In this document: one piece after another, positions 26,519 to 36,291 of the stretch | Numbering within the stretch: the first letter of the stretch is position 1 | How the letters are laid out: each line of letters begins with the position of its first letter | Source: Candidatus Heimdallarchaeota archaeon | GTDB lineage: Archaea > Asgardarchaeota > Heimdallarchaeia > Heimdallarchaeales > Kariarchaeaceae | Length of the DNA: 64,000 nucleotides | NCBI GenBank assembly: GCA_026702845.1 | Contig: JADCLS010000001.1 | Coordinates: 801,878-865,877, forward strand | Direction of reading: 5' to 3' | The notes under the pieces: generated by a model | Seen by the model: only the letters and a program-made list of their open reading frames with translations | What the model was told of the DNA's origin: nothing | Database searches by the model: none | Program-made: the position numbers and the translations under genes

Positions 26519-29500
26519 TTATATTTCATCAGTTTTTTCATTATTTTGTTCTTCTGGCTCTTCATCAGCTGAATTATCTACTTTTTCATGCTCGATAGAA
26601 ATAGTATCATCACCTAATTCGGTATTTTCAGTTGAAATATCTACTTTCTCATCCTCTGCAGAAATCGAATCATCAGCTAATTCATTGTAGTCAGTTGAAT
26701 TTGGATCCTCATCAAAATCTGTTGGAAGACTAGAGACAGTTTCTGTATAACCCTCTGGGCTGTCTTCCTGAAAATCATCAGGATCAGTATCCATGGAAAC
26801 AGTGGGATCTTCTTGTACTGATAATTCTTGCTCAGTTGTATCAATTGTGGATGTACTCGTAGGTTCTTCAATTACAGGTCGGGTAGGTTCTGGATCTGAG
26901 AGATCTGAAAGGTCAAGATCACTTATATCATCTAAAATAGAATCAATTTCTTCTCTCTCGTCCTTATCAGTTTCGAATTTCTTTTTCTTCTCTGCCTTTT
27001 CCTTAATTATTTTGTCAATTTTGTCTTGAACTGTATCCTCATCAGAAGGTATTAGGCCTGCAACCTGTAATACCTGCCTTCTGAAGAAAATTAGGAATGC
27101 AATTATCACTGGACCAAAGAAAGCAAGAAGAGGAAGGCTAACGATTCCAATCAATTCAAGTTTATTCAAAGTCGTGTAGATAATCAAGGCATACCAGAGG
27201 ATGAATCCTTTTGCTAATCCAATAAAGGTTGATTTTGCTTCATCATTGATTGAATCAAAGAGTTTCGATGGTTCCTTGGGGAAGTACCCTTCAAGTGTCT
27301 TTATTTCTATCTCAAGTAAGTGCTTGATATCAGATCTAGTGTCAAGTAAGTCTTGAATCAGAATATAGATGAAACCTGTAAAGAATGATTGCACTCCAAT
27401 TTCAAACATAATCCTTGGAATTTTGAGATTTGTAAGAGGAATAGCAACTGGGCTATCTTTTGACATCTGATAATCTATCCATTCTACTTGCTGACCAATG
27501 AGTAGGATAATACCCAAGATTAAGCCTACTATTAATGAAATAAGCATTGTCTGCATCATTGGCTTTAGATGAAACTCCAAAGCATAATATTGCTTAACTG
27601 TTATTCTGAAGTGATATAACAAAATAATTAGCAACGTTACCAACAATGAACTCAGGAGTATGATGAAACTCAGTAGAGGATTAATAAATACAACTGCTAT
27701 CCCTAAAATGATAATTCCTGTGAATAAAATACTCATAGCTATTAATGCATGCTTAATTGACTGATACATCTCAGCAGGATCAATTCCTAATGAAGAATAG
27801 ATATCTTTTGTTTCTTTGATAATATAGAAGAAGAATATAGTAGACACAGCAAAAATAATCGAGATAATTTGCATGGAAAGATCGATAATTGGTTCTTGAG
27901 GAACAATATCGACGATATAGCGATTTTCAATAAAAGTATCTATTCCATCACCAGTAATAGTGATTGCTATTTCATGAGGTCCATGCTCCAAACCTGTAGT
28001 GATTAAGTTGAAAACAGCTGTGAAATCATTGTCAATATAATTTGCTGAGTAATTCATTCCATTGAAATGCACTGAAATATTTGCATCCCTATAGGTGATT
28101 TCATGTCTAAAGATATCTCTCACAGCAATCGATAAAGAGACAATTTTTCCTTCCTTAACACCATTTATCCTCTTAAGTGGAGAATTAAAAGTTGCATTAT
28201 CTGCACTTAATGTGAATTCTGGAGATAGAGTACCTTTTATAGAGAATTTTACTTTTGAAACAATTTTCCCTTCATGATCTAAATAATCTGAAAATTTGAT
28301 ATTGTTATATATGGGATGATCAACAATAGTCAAGATCTGCCATGTACCTAGAGTATAGGCTTCAGGTTTGAGAGTTGTAGAATAACTACCCACATTAGCT
28401 ATAGTTGAAAGTGTCTGAGTGTCTGTCTGACCTACTTTAGAAATAATCAAACTTACAGATGCATCGGTGATAGTTTTGTTGTAAAAATCTTTTAAAACTA
28501 CCGTAACTAAAGAATCACCTTTGCTTTGTTCAATTACATTTGGAGAGGAGAGAATTGGGAATATTGATTTAACCTGCTCTATTCCCTGTCCAACTAATAT
28601 TTGATTACTTGTATGATATATAATATCCTGAACAAAATTATCATTTAGATCATATATGATCATATTATCAGATTCAAAGTACACTTCCTGGGGATCATCA
28701 CTAATTATCTCAATGAGCGCACCCGTCTCTCCATTAAAAAGAAAAATACCCTCTCGTACTTGAATCAGAAAATCAGGTACTTGATCACTAGTAACATCAA
28801 ACATTCTGATGCTTCCCACTTCGTCTTCAATATCAATACCTGTATCTGCCAAGCCTAATGAAATAATGATTTGATCTTTTCTAGGGTCAAAAACATTGAG
28901 TGTATTCTCATCAGTATCACTGGAGGCCATGGCGATAAATCCTATTTCCATTTGTCCATCATTATCATAATCAACTAAAGTCGCTCTCAACATATCCTTA
29001 CTTAGTTGGTGATATGTTGCCACACCATTTGATCCATCTACAATAACAAAATTTGCTCCATTTCCATAATTCCTAACTGCAATTAATGCATCATCTTTTC
29101 CATCTGCATTAAAATCATTTACTTTAATTCTATGTCCAGCCCAACCATTGGATGATACCAGTAATGAGGTTGGATTATAAATCTCAGTAAAATCATCTCC
29201 TGAATAAAAAATTACATCTCCCCATGTAGTTAGAACAACAAAATCTTGGTTACCTTGTTGATCCACATCTGCTACTACTATATCTACAACACCATCTCCG
29301 ATATTAATTGTGGTTTCAGGATAGAAAATACTATCTTCCAATACATTTAAGGCATAGATTGAAGGAGTGAATCCGCCTGCAATGATTATCTCATCAAATC
29401 CATCTCCTGATAGATCTTCAGCTTCTATTGCTGCAGGGAATGCATCAATTAATTCTTTGTAATATACTGTTTTACCGTCTGATCCATTGATAACATGAAG

Positions 29501-31399
29501 ATAAGATGCAGCTGATCCACCAAGAACTGCCACATCTAAGATGGAGTCTGCAGTAAAATCTCCGATGACAATATCTGAAAATTCACTTACATTATTTCTC
29601 AATTCAAAATTTGAGTAGAGTAAGCTTCCATTTTTTCCATCAGCGAAGAAGACAGAACCATCATAGGATGCAGCTATAATATCTGGAGTACCATCTCCAG
29701 ATACATCTGCCATTTCTAGCTGTGCTATTTGGCTGTACCCAAGGATGTCTGACCTCCATAATGATCTGGATGTAATGGGCATCATAAAAGGATCTGTTTC
29801 GTTACCCTGTTCCACGGAATTTCCATAGCTATCAATCGCAGTAAACCAGAATTGCAATTCAGGTAGTTGAAATGATGCAATTGTGAAAACAGCAGTTCCC
29901 TCCGGATCCTCGATTGTTATTGTCTCGGGTAATCTCTCAGTTTTGTAATGGAAAGATATCTCATCAATATTTGGTTCACTATAAATTAGTTCAAAGGTTA
30001 ACGGCTCATCTGATGTTCTTACAGGTGGTAGAGACACAGATTTGAGAATTGGTGCCTCATTATCAGATAGAAAGATATACACTCTTCCAAATTTTGATCC
30101 AGCTGCAATAATATCAGAACTGTTATCCCCATTAAGATCTCCATAAGACAGATGAGCAACAGAATTCTGAGGGGTTGAAAAAGAATTGAGCTCTGTGAAA
30201 TCCTTTCCATTCATTACTCGTATTTCTGAATGTTGAGATGAGATGATTATATCTTCATATTCATCATCATTAATATAATCTGTCTGCAACCCTGTTACTC
30301 TTCCTCCAGCAAAATTCAATCGTTCAAAAATAGCGATGAGATCACTTCCCCCAAGTATATAGATATCTCCTCCTTCTGTTCCTACCACAATATCAAGAAC
30401 TGCAGTTTTTGAGTAGTTAACAAGCGTCAAATGACTTACGCGAGCATCATCAGCTCCTAAATAGACTCCAATATAGGGAGAAAGATCTTTCCCACTACTT
30501 ACAGCCACTTCATAATTCCAATTGCCAAATATTAGATCATTATAACCATCCTGCAGTATATCAGTATGTGTGATGGTTTCTATTTGTGGTATCTGTGTAC
30601 TTTCAGCAATAATCGAAGCATCAGTACCATTTATCAGATAAGCGTGGCCCGAGTATTGATTATAGGAAAAAATCTCATCCAAACCATCTTTATTCTGGTC
30701 AAATGGATACACCTTATAACTATCTGTCAAGAGCACTGATCGTGCAATTTCAGAAAAATCAGTGCCATTGAGTAATATGACCTGGGGATCATTGGAAATA
30801 ACAACCAGATCCATAATACTATCATTATCTAACCGAGCAAGTTGAAGACTTGCAAGCCCTGAAGACGTAGAGATGGATAAATTCATTGCGATTGATCCAT
30901 TTATCCCGTTGATAATGTTAATTTCCTGAGTGTTAAAATTGATTGAAATCAAATCCTCCACATCATCATTGGAATAATCATATGAGAGGAAAGTATCGTA
31001 GGTACCTGGATTACTAACATTATAGAAGATATTAGATCGATTCAGGCCATCATAAGCAACTATTCTGTAATAGCTTACTGCAATAATATCATTGAAGTTA
31101 TCTTGGTTGACATCAGTAATAGAAATATGCCTAGTCTGTTCCTTATCTGGTGTGATAATATCATTCAAAATGCTATGATCTTCATTGCTGAAAATAATTT
31201 CAGAATCATCTGGACTTATAGGTTCTACACTTGTTTGATCAAATACTGGATATTTATCTTGATTCTTGTTGTTGGTTGGAATATCAAATATTTCGTGATT
31301 AACCTCGGTCATATCTTGATTACTCATTGTACTTGGTATTGTACTGAGGAGAAAACCAATTACTAATACTAATTTGAGAAACCTGTAGAGGGAGCTCAT
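26519..31399 (-). CDS. Giant FG-GAP beta-propeller surface protein with seven TM segments and acidic tail
   Basis: The 1626-residue protein has a signal peptide (1-26), then about 1000 residues of integrin-like FG-GAP/VCBS repeats with calcium loops such as DVNQDNFNDII, DLNGDNSSDII and DVSGDGTPDII, probably two propellers separated by an Ig-like insert near 465-540. Ig-like domains follow. About seven TM segments lie between roughly 1190 and 1460, and an acidic cytosolic tail of about 150 residues (Asp/Glu/Ser/Thr-rich, with a repeated ELxDDxISxExEKVD unit) ends the protein. It is probably an adhesion or sensory surface protein. The combination of propellers with a polytopic membrane part is not one I know. 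Confidence 0.82.
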   Translation of the reverse strand: MSSLYRFLKLVLVIGFLLSTIPSTMSNQDMTEVNHEIFDIPTNNKNQDKYPVFDQTSVEPISPDDSEIIFSNEDHSILNDIITPDKEQTRHISITDVNQDNFNDIIAVSYYRIVAYDGLNRSNIFYNVSNPGTYDTFLSYDYSNDDVEDLISINFNTQEINIINGINGSIAMNLSISTSSGLASLQLARLDNDSIMDLVVISNDPQVILLNGTDFSEIARSVLLTDSYKVYPFDQNKDGLDEIFSYNQYSGHAYLINGTDASIIAESTQIPQIETITHTDILQDGYNDLIFGNWNYEVAVSSGKDLSPYIGVYLGADDARVSHLTLVNYSKTAVLDIVVGTEGGDIYILGGSDLIAIFERLNFAGGRVTGLQTDYINDDEYEDIIISSQHSEIRVMNGKDFTELNSFSTPQNSVAHLSYGDLNGDNSSDIIAAGSKFGRVYIFLSDNEAPILKSVSLPPVRTSDEPLTFELIYSEPNIDEISFHYKTERLPETITIEDPEGTAVFTIASFQLPELQFWFTAIDSYGNSVEQGNETDPFMMPITSRSLWRSDILGYSQIAQLEMADVSGDGTPDIIAASYDGSVFFADGKNGSLLYSNFELRNNVSEFSDIVIGDFTADSILDVAVLGGSAASYLHVINGSDGKTVYYKELIDAFPAAIEAEDLSGDGFDEIIIAGGFTPSIYALNVLEDSIFYPETTINIGDGVVDIVVADVDQQGNQDFVVLTTWGDVIFYSGDDFTEIYNPTSLLVSSNGWAGHRIKVNDFNADGKDDALIAVRNYGNGANFVIVDGSNGVATYHQLSKDMLRATLVDYDNDGQMEIGFIAMASSDTDENTLNVFDPRKDQIIISLGLADTGIDIEDEVGSIRMFDVTSDQVPDFLIQVREGIFLFNGETGALIEIISDDPQEVYFESDNMIIYDLNDNFVQDIIYHTSNQILVGQGIEQVKSIFPILSSPNVIEQSKGDSLVTVVLKDFYNKTITDASVSLIISKVGQTDTQTLSTIANVGSYSTTLKPEAYTLGTWQILTIVDHPIYNNIKFSDYLDHEGKIVSKVKFSIKGTLSPEFTLSADNATFNSPLKRINGVKEGKIVSLSIAVRDIFRHEITYRDANISVHFNGMNYSANYIDNDFTAVFNLITTGLEHGPHEIAITITGDGIDTFIENRYIVDIVPQEPIIDLSMQIISIIFAVSTIFFFYIIKETKDIYSSLGIDPAEMYQSIKHALIAMSILFTGIIILGIAVVFINPLLSFIILLSSLLVTLLIILLYHFRITVKQYYALEFHLKPMMQTMLISLIVGLILGIILLIGQQVEWIDYQMSKDSPVAIPLTNLKIPRIMFEIGVQSFFTGFIYILIQDLLDTRSDIKHLLEIEIKTLEGYFPKEPSKLFDSINDEAKSTFIGLAKGFILWYALIIYTTLNKLELIGIVSLPLLAFFGPVIIAFLIFFRRQVLQVAGLIPSDEDTVQDKIDKIIKEKAEKKKKFETDKDEREEIDSILDDISDLDLSDLSDPEPTRPVIEEPTSTSTIDTTEQELSVQEDPTVSMDTDPDDFQEDSPEGYTETVSSLPTDFDEDPNSTDYNELADDSISAEDEKVDISTENTELGDDTISIEHEKVDNSADEEPEEQNNEKTDEI

Positions 31400-31715
31400 T
31401 ATTCCAACAGAGTGTGCTTTGTTAATAATCTTTGTTTGTTTATGATAGCAGAATCACCCGAATTATATAGAAATAAAAGTTTAGGTTTGATAGGATTATT
31501 TACTTCATAGTATCTCAAAATATCTCTTAAACAGTAATATTTGATTATTTTCGTAAACATTTTAATCAAAATTCTTAATTAATGGATTGAAATACTTGTT
31601 TTCACTACTATTATATAGGTCAATTGTGAAATTTAAGCTTTTTTCCTTCTTTGTCAAGATTTAAATTATAGGTCGATTGATACTTTCTCCTCGTGTACGA
31701 AAATTATAAAAAAAG
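31400..31715. promoter_or_regulatory. Divergent intergenic region, 316 bp
   Basis: This AT-rich stretch lies between the FG-GAP gene and the acyl-CoA synthetase, which are transcribed away from each other, so it must hold both promoters. I see no inverted repeat or ORF of note. Confidence 0.35.
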
Positions 31716-33296
31716 ATGCCAGACCTTTTTCAAATGGATGTATCTGCAACAGTGCTTAATCTAGCTAATGTTTTAGAAAACTCTGCAACATATTACCCGA
31801 CCAAAACTGCAATTATCTTCGGTGAACAAAAATTCTCTTACGCCCAGCTGAATGGTGCGGTAAATATGATTGCTAATGGTCTGGTTGATAAAGGAATCAA
31901 AAAGGGTGATAAAGTAGCTCTATCGATGCTGAATCTACCCTATTTCCCAATGATCTATTATGGAATCCTGAAGACTGGAGCTGTGGTAGTTCCTCTGAAT
32001 GTCCTTTTAAAACGAAAGGAGATTGCTTATCATCTCAAAGATAGTGATGCTAAAGCATATTTCTGCTTCATAGGTACACCTGAGCTCAAGATGGGAGAAG
32101 AGGCCTTTGCAGGCTTCTCAGAGGTGGATGAATGTGAACATTTCATCCTCGTTACTCCACCTGGAGTTGAATCTCCAATTCCTAATGTTACTACTCTTGA
32201 TATGTTGATGAAGGATCAATCACCAGCATTTACCATGGTTGCTACTTCTCCAAGAGATTCAGCTGTCATTCTTTATACTTCAGGTACAACAGGTCAAGCC
32301 AAAGGAGCAGAACTTTCACACAATAATCTTTACTCCAATGCACATGCGACTACAACATTACTAAGTAGTAATCCTAATGATATTCACTGCATTGCCTTAC
32401 CATTATTCCACAGTTTTGGTCAAACAGTGCAGATGAATGCTGGTTTGATGATGAGCAACACACTTGTACTGATCGCCAAATTTCTTCCTGATGTTGTATT
32501 GTCTGCTTTTGAAAAAGAGAATATCACGGTATTCGCGGGTGTACCTACCATGTGGTGGGCATTATTAAATTACCCCAAGGCTTCTGATTATGATTTGGAG
32601 AAAATATCAAACATGTTGAGAATAGGTGTTTCTGGTGGTTCTGCACTACCTGTTGAGGTGATGAAACAGGTGGGTGAGAAGTATAAAATCAATATCCTTG
32701 AGGGATATGGTCTTTCAGAAACCTCACCTGTTGCAAGTTTCTCTCGAGAGGATCTACCCTCGGTCGCTGGATCTATCGGTGTACCCATTAGAGGTGTTGA
32801 GATGCAAGTGGTAAATGAGAATAACGAACCTGTACCTATTGGTGAGGTGGGTGAAATCTGTATCCGTGGTCCTAATCTGATGAAAGGTTATTACAAAAGA
32901 CCAGAGGCAACAGCTGAGACATTTAAGAATGGCTGGTTCCATTCAGGTGATCTAGGAAAAATGGATGAGAAGGGATATTACTATATTGTGGATCGAAAGA
33001 AGGATATGGTACTCCGTGGAGGTTTCAATGTCTATCCTCGTGAAGTAGAGGAGATATTGATGACCAACCCAAAAGTATCACTAGTTGCTGTTGTTGGAGA
33101 ACCTAATGACCAGTATGGAGAAGAAGTAGTTGCGTATGTCGTCCTCAAAGATGGTGAAACCTCAACTGAAGATGAATTGAGAGATTGGGCCAAGGAGAAC
33201 ATGGCTGCATATAAGTATCCCAGGAAGATCTATTTCAAGGATGCTCTTCCAATGAATGCTACTGGTAAGATCCTCAAGCGTGTCCTTAGAGAATAA
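31716..33296 (+). CDS. fadD: Long-chain acyl-CoA synthetase (AMP-binding enzyme)
   Basis: The 526-residue protein has the adenylate-forming P-loop ILYTSGTTGQAKG (about 185-197), YGLSETSP (about 330), the hinge YIVDRKKDM and the A8 motif GGFNVYPREVEEIL, and the C-terminal catalytic Lys518 in NATGKILKR. It resembles fatty-acid CoA ligases of about 510-530 residues. It would activate fatty or aryl acids to CoA thioesters and, with the PlsC-like acyltransferase at 1.1 kb, suggests acyl metabolism. Exact chain specificity cannot be read from the sequence; the symbol is tentative. Confidence 0.87.
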   Translation: MPDLFQMDVSATVLNLANVLENSATYYPTKTAIIFGEQKFSYAQLNGAVNMIANGLVDKGIKKGDKVALSMLNLPYFPMIYYGILKTGAVVVPLNVLLKRKEIAYHLKDSDAKAYFCFIGTPELKMGEEAFAGFSEVDECEHFILVTPPGVESPIPNVTTLDMLMKDQSPAFTMVATSPRDSAVILYTSGTTGQAKGAELSHNNLYSNAHATTTLLSSNPNDIHCIALPLFHSFGQTVQMNAGLMMSNTLVLIAKFLPDVVLSAFEKENITVFAGVPTMWWALLNYPKASDYDLEKISNMLRIGVSGGSALPVEVMKQVGEKYKINILEGYGLSETSPVASFSREDLPSVAGSIGVPIRGVEMQVVNENNEPVPIGEVGEICIRGPNLMKGYYKRPEATAETFKNGWFHSGDLGKMDEKGYYYIVDRKKDMVLRGGFNVYPREVEEILMTNPKVSLVAVVGEPNDQYGEEVVAYVVLKDGETSTEDELRDWAKENMAAYKYPRKIYFKDALPMNATGKILKRVLRE

Positions 33297-33383
33297 GATA
33301 TTTGCATAAATTTTATAGTAAATTATGGATTAATATCAATCTTTCTCATAAAGGTATTATGTGAAAAAGAATCTATACTCACC

Positions 33384-34121
33384 ATGGATATCGAATCCAT
33401 ATTGCATCGAAATAAACGGATAAGGTTCATGCATTCATCCTTTATAATGTCATTCTTTACCCTATTATATGCAATTTGGGATATTCATCTTTATGGTCTC
33501 TATGAACCATATATTTTCCTCACAGGGCTTCGTTTAGGGTTCTTTATTATTACTCTTAGTATCCTATTTTTAATTGATAAAGTCGCTCTAAAAGTCACAT
33601 TTGAGACATTATCTTTAGGGTACCTTCTGATATTTTCTAGTATTATGTCGATACTTCGTCAATTTTCAAATACTCCTCTTGTACTTACTCTACTATATGA
33701 ATTTTTATTCATCTTAGCAATAATAGTACTTTTTCCATTAAGTGGTAAGGGTCAAATTATTGTAAGTATGTTTCATGTTGTAATTTTCATGGTTTATCTT
33801 ATATCTGGTTCAATTGAACTTGTTATGTATGAAATTATCGGAGCGTATGTATTTATGATTCTGATTATATCTGTTTACTCAATGCAAAGTCAACGATTAC
33901 TTGGATATCTGACCTTAGTGGTGGAACAACGGTCTGAATTACGGAAAGAAGTGGATCAGTTGCATATTCTTTTACCTATTTGTTGTTCATGCAAAAAAAT
34001 TCGAGATGAATCAGATCAATGGGTCAGTGTTGAGACTTATATTAGTTCCACTTCTGATGTCGATTTCACTCATTCATACTGTGATGTATGTACAAAAAAA
34101 ATTATCGATTCGTTAGATTAG
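33384..34121 (+). CDS. Six-TM protein with C-terminal CxxC/HxxCxxC motif
   Basis: About six TM segments fill residues 15-175, followed by a short helix (QRSELRKEVDQL) and a conserved-looking tail LPICCSCKKIRDESDQW ... VDFTHSYCDVC. Cys200-x2-Cys203 and His230-x2-Cys233-x2-Cys236 can bind zinc. The same PICxxCKKIRDDxGxW...FSHGxCPxC module is known at the C-terminus of bacterial PAS sensor proteins and response regulators, where its function is unknown. Here it is joined directly to a membrane domain with no kinase or cyclase. It is probably a membrane sensor. Start ATG 33384. Confidence 0.75.
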   Translation: MDIESILHRNKRIRFMHSSFIMSFFTLLYAIWDIHLYGLYEPYIFLTGLRLGFFIITLSILFLIDKVALKVTFETLSLGYLLIFSSIMSILRQFSNTPLVLTLLYEFLFILAIIVLFPLSGKGQIIVSMFHVVIFMVYLISGSIELVMYEIIGAYVFMILIISVYSMQSQRLLGYLTLVVEQRSELRKEVDQLHILLPICCSCKKIRDESDQWVSVETYISSTSDVDFTHSYCDVCTKKIIDSLD

Positions 34122-34185
34122 ATCAATCTATTATCTAGTTCTCAGTATTATCTGATCATTTATAGTTGATTGTAGATGTCTAGCT

Positions 34186-34371
34186 ATGCAAGATAGGATG
34201 TCATTACTCAAGAGTTACGTAGCTTCTGCTACTGATGCTCTAGATCGAGATGATATGTTTTTGTACATGGAGTATCGCCAGGAGATAAAACGAGTATTGA
34301 AGGAAATTATGCACGATATGAGATCACCTAAAACAACACATTCATTCACAGTTTCCGTCAAAGGATTATAG
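34186..34371 (+). CDS. Small helical hypothetical protein, 61 aa
   Basis: The product is charged and helical (DRDDMFLYMEYRQEIKRVLKEIMHDM) with no TM segment or motif. It lies 64 bp after the 6TM protein on the same strand, and its stop is 10 bp from the convergent TerB-like stop. The tight fit between neighbours favours a real gene; nothing else supports it. Confidence 0.4.
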   Translation: MQDRMSLLKSYVASATDALDRDDMFLYMEYRQEIKRVLKEIMHDMRSPKTTHSFTVSVKGL

Positions 34372-34381
34372 ATATAGTAAA

Positions 34382-34684
34382 TTATGATGCCACAACTTGA
34401 ATAATAGCTAATTCATCAACAGTGATCCTTCCATCGGCCAATGCCTGACGAGACAGCTTGGTAAGCATTCCCTTGCTGAGTTCTCTGATATATTGTTTTA
34501 GCTGTTTTTCTGTAAGTTGTTTGCTACCATACATCTCCTGAGCTATGTCCCTGATTTTTTGACATTCCTCCTCGATGATTTGTAGCAATTTTGTTTCATC
34601 TTCGCTTACAATCAAATCTTTCATCGCAATTTTGAACGCGTTTTGTATGTAATTATTTATTGTATCATCTATCAGTTGTTTCAT
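34382..34684 (-). CDS. Small TerB-like helical protein
   Basis: The 100-residue protein contains two acidic-turn units, AMKDLIVSEDETKLL near residue 20 and ALADGRITVDELAII near residue 82, separated by a helical stretch. The A-x-x-D-G-x-[IV]-[ST]-x-[DE]-E pattern is that of TerB-like (tellurite resistance) helical bundles, and also looks EF-hand-like. Two more proteins of this type lie at 47.0 and 47.4 kb. Function is unknown; metal binding by the acidic turns is possible. Confidence 0.65.
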   Translation of the reverse strand: MKQLIDDTINNYIQNAFKIAMKDLIVSEDETKLLQIIEEECQKIRDIAQEMYGSKQLTEKQLKQYIRELSKGMLTKLSRQALADGRITVDELAIIQVVAS

Positions 34685-34741
34685 GCTATATTATACGCAT
34701 ACAAAATATTAAAATATATAGTCTAGGGAAACGAAGAATAC

Positions 34742-34768
34742 TTTTACTAGTTTGAGAGACTAGTAAAA
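34742..34768. repeat. 27-nt perfect hairpin
   Basis: TTTTACTAGT and ACTAGTAAAA form a perfect 10-bp inverted repeat around a 7-nt loop (TTGAGAG). It lies in the gap between the TerB-like gene and the HEPN-like gene, which are divergent. It could be an operator, a small RNA terminator or a remnant of a small mobile element. Confidence 0.6.
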
Positions 34769-34926
34769 AATCTACTTGATATTCGGAAAAAATAACTGAA
34801 TTAAGTAATATTTTTAATATTTGTTCAGAATGATGGAAAATAATTGTCATTTTATATCTAATAAATCATTATTTAGGTGAATAGTCCAATTTCTTTTAAT
34901 TATCAAAATTTTTTGTTCATCTAGAG

Positions 34927-36291
34927 ATGAAACTGAAACTTGGTATTCTCGCACCTATTGGAATCCAAGTGGGTATTCTCTTCTTGTATTCAAGTATACG
35001 ATATCAAGTCATAGACAGGGCCATTGTAACAGTACTTATGTTACTTATATTTCCCATATTGATCTTCTATGTTCTCTATCCCTTTGTTATTACTGAGTTT
35101 GGTCAGTTAAAGAAACGTATCGATAAGAGGCTAGATAAGGAATTTAATTCAATATTCTTATCAGATTCGACATCAACGGCATTAGAGCGTTCAAGAACTA
35201 TATTAGAAGAAAAGATGGTAATAAAGGAGAATAGTATGGTTTCTGAGAATATCAAATCCAAATTAATTCCCTTATTGACCAAACGTGCCCTATTGAATTA
35301 CCAGAATGAATTTTATTCTAGGGATAATAAAATCAAGGTTGAGCGATCATTGAACTATTTTGAAAGCCTAATGCATTTTGCAATCCTTAATATCTTCTTC
35401 TTCATTTTCGATCTCATTCTAATTATTATTATGTGGTTCACCTCGGTAAATCTGTATGTAATTGTGTTGGATGAGATCATTTCCAAACCCGTATTTTTCT
35501 CAATGCTTATTACGAGTATATTAGTATTGGTTTTCTCAGGATTTTTATATCGCTATGCAGTTGATAAAGTTGAATACTTTTTACCCTATGTCCTCCCTAT
35601 ATTATTCTCCGAAGACAAGGAGGAACAGTATTTCAGGCAGCAAACTATCCGTTCGTTGTTATCATATAATCTTGATAATCTTTTGGATCGTCGTGAACAG
35701 AAAATCCATCATAAATTGTTCAGTAAAGCTCAAGAAGAGCTAGTAAATGAGTTGATTTCTGAAGAGCTTGTAATCACCGCACGTAAGGAGTTTGCGCAGA
35801 AAATTGCCTGGAGAGAGTATGCTTCAATTTTTCAAAATGTTAACATTGGTAAGGATAGTCTATTGGAACAACTATTGGTTGGAAAACGCATCGGTGAATT
35901 GAAAATTGATGAGAAGGATCTATTAGGTTTGAATTCAGATTTTGAATATATTTTAGCTCATGTGGAACAATGGAAGAAGCAAACAACAGATTCAAGAATT
36001 ATTGCATACTTTAGATTGTATCGAATTATAGAGTATATTATTCGCACTGTAGTATCTGTAAATGGGTATATTACCGATGAAGAGGAAAATAACCTATTTA
36101 ATGGTATTAAAGCTCTACAAAAACAAAAATTGATTGATGATCAGGCAGTGACAGCTCTGCACAATTTAAGATATACAAGAAATAAACTAATGCATGAACC
36201 TGGAATTGATTTGAAAATTGCTAGAAAATCATTCACCGAGAATATTGAAGTTATAAATAATCTACTAGAAAAATTGTCCAATCAGGATTGA
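34927..36291 (+). CDS. Membrane protein with C-terminal HEPN-like domain
   Basis: Four TM segments are visible: two near the N-terminus (about 5-24 and 34-57) and two near 145-210, with charged helical regions between and after. The C-terminal helical domain ends LHNLRYTRNKLMHEP, where Arg418-x4-His423 (R-N-x-x-x-H) is the catalytic motif of HEPN ribonucleases and of DUF4145-like domains. Many HEPN proteins are RNases in toxin or defence systems; others bind nucleotides. The membrane anchor is unusual. The 3' end overlaps the sirtuin gene by 10 bp on the opposite strand. Confidence 0.65.
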   Translation: MKLKLGILAPIGIQVGILFLYSSIRYQVIDRAIVTVLMLLIFPILIFYVLYPFVITEFGQLKKRIDKRLDKEFNSIFLSDSTSTALERSRTILEEKMVIKENSMVSENIKSKLIPLLTKRALLNYQNEFYSRDNKIKVERSLNYFESLMHFAILNIFFFIFDLILIIIMWFTSVNLYVIVLDEIISKPVFFSMLITSILVLVFSGFLYRYAVDKVEYFLPYVLPILFSEDKEEQYFRQQTIRSLLSYNLDNLLDRREQKIHHKLFSKAQEELVNELISEELVITARKEFAQKIAWREYASIFQNVNIGKDSLLEQLLVGKRIGELKIDEKDLLGLNSDFEYILAHVEQWKKQTTDSRIIAYFRLYRIIEYIIRTVVSVNGYITDEEENNLFNGIKALQKQKLIDDQAVTALHNLRYTRNKLMHEPGIDLKIARKSFTENIEVINNLLEKLSNQD

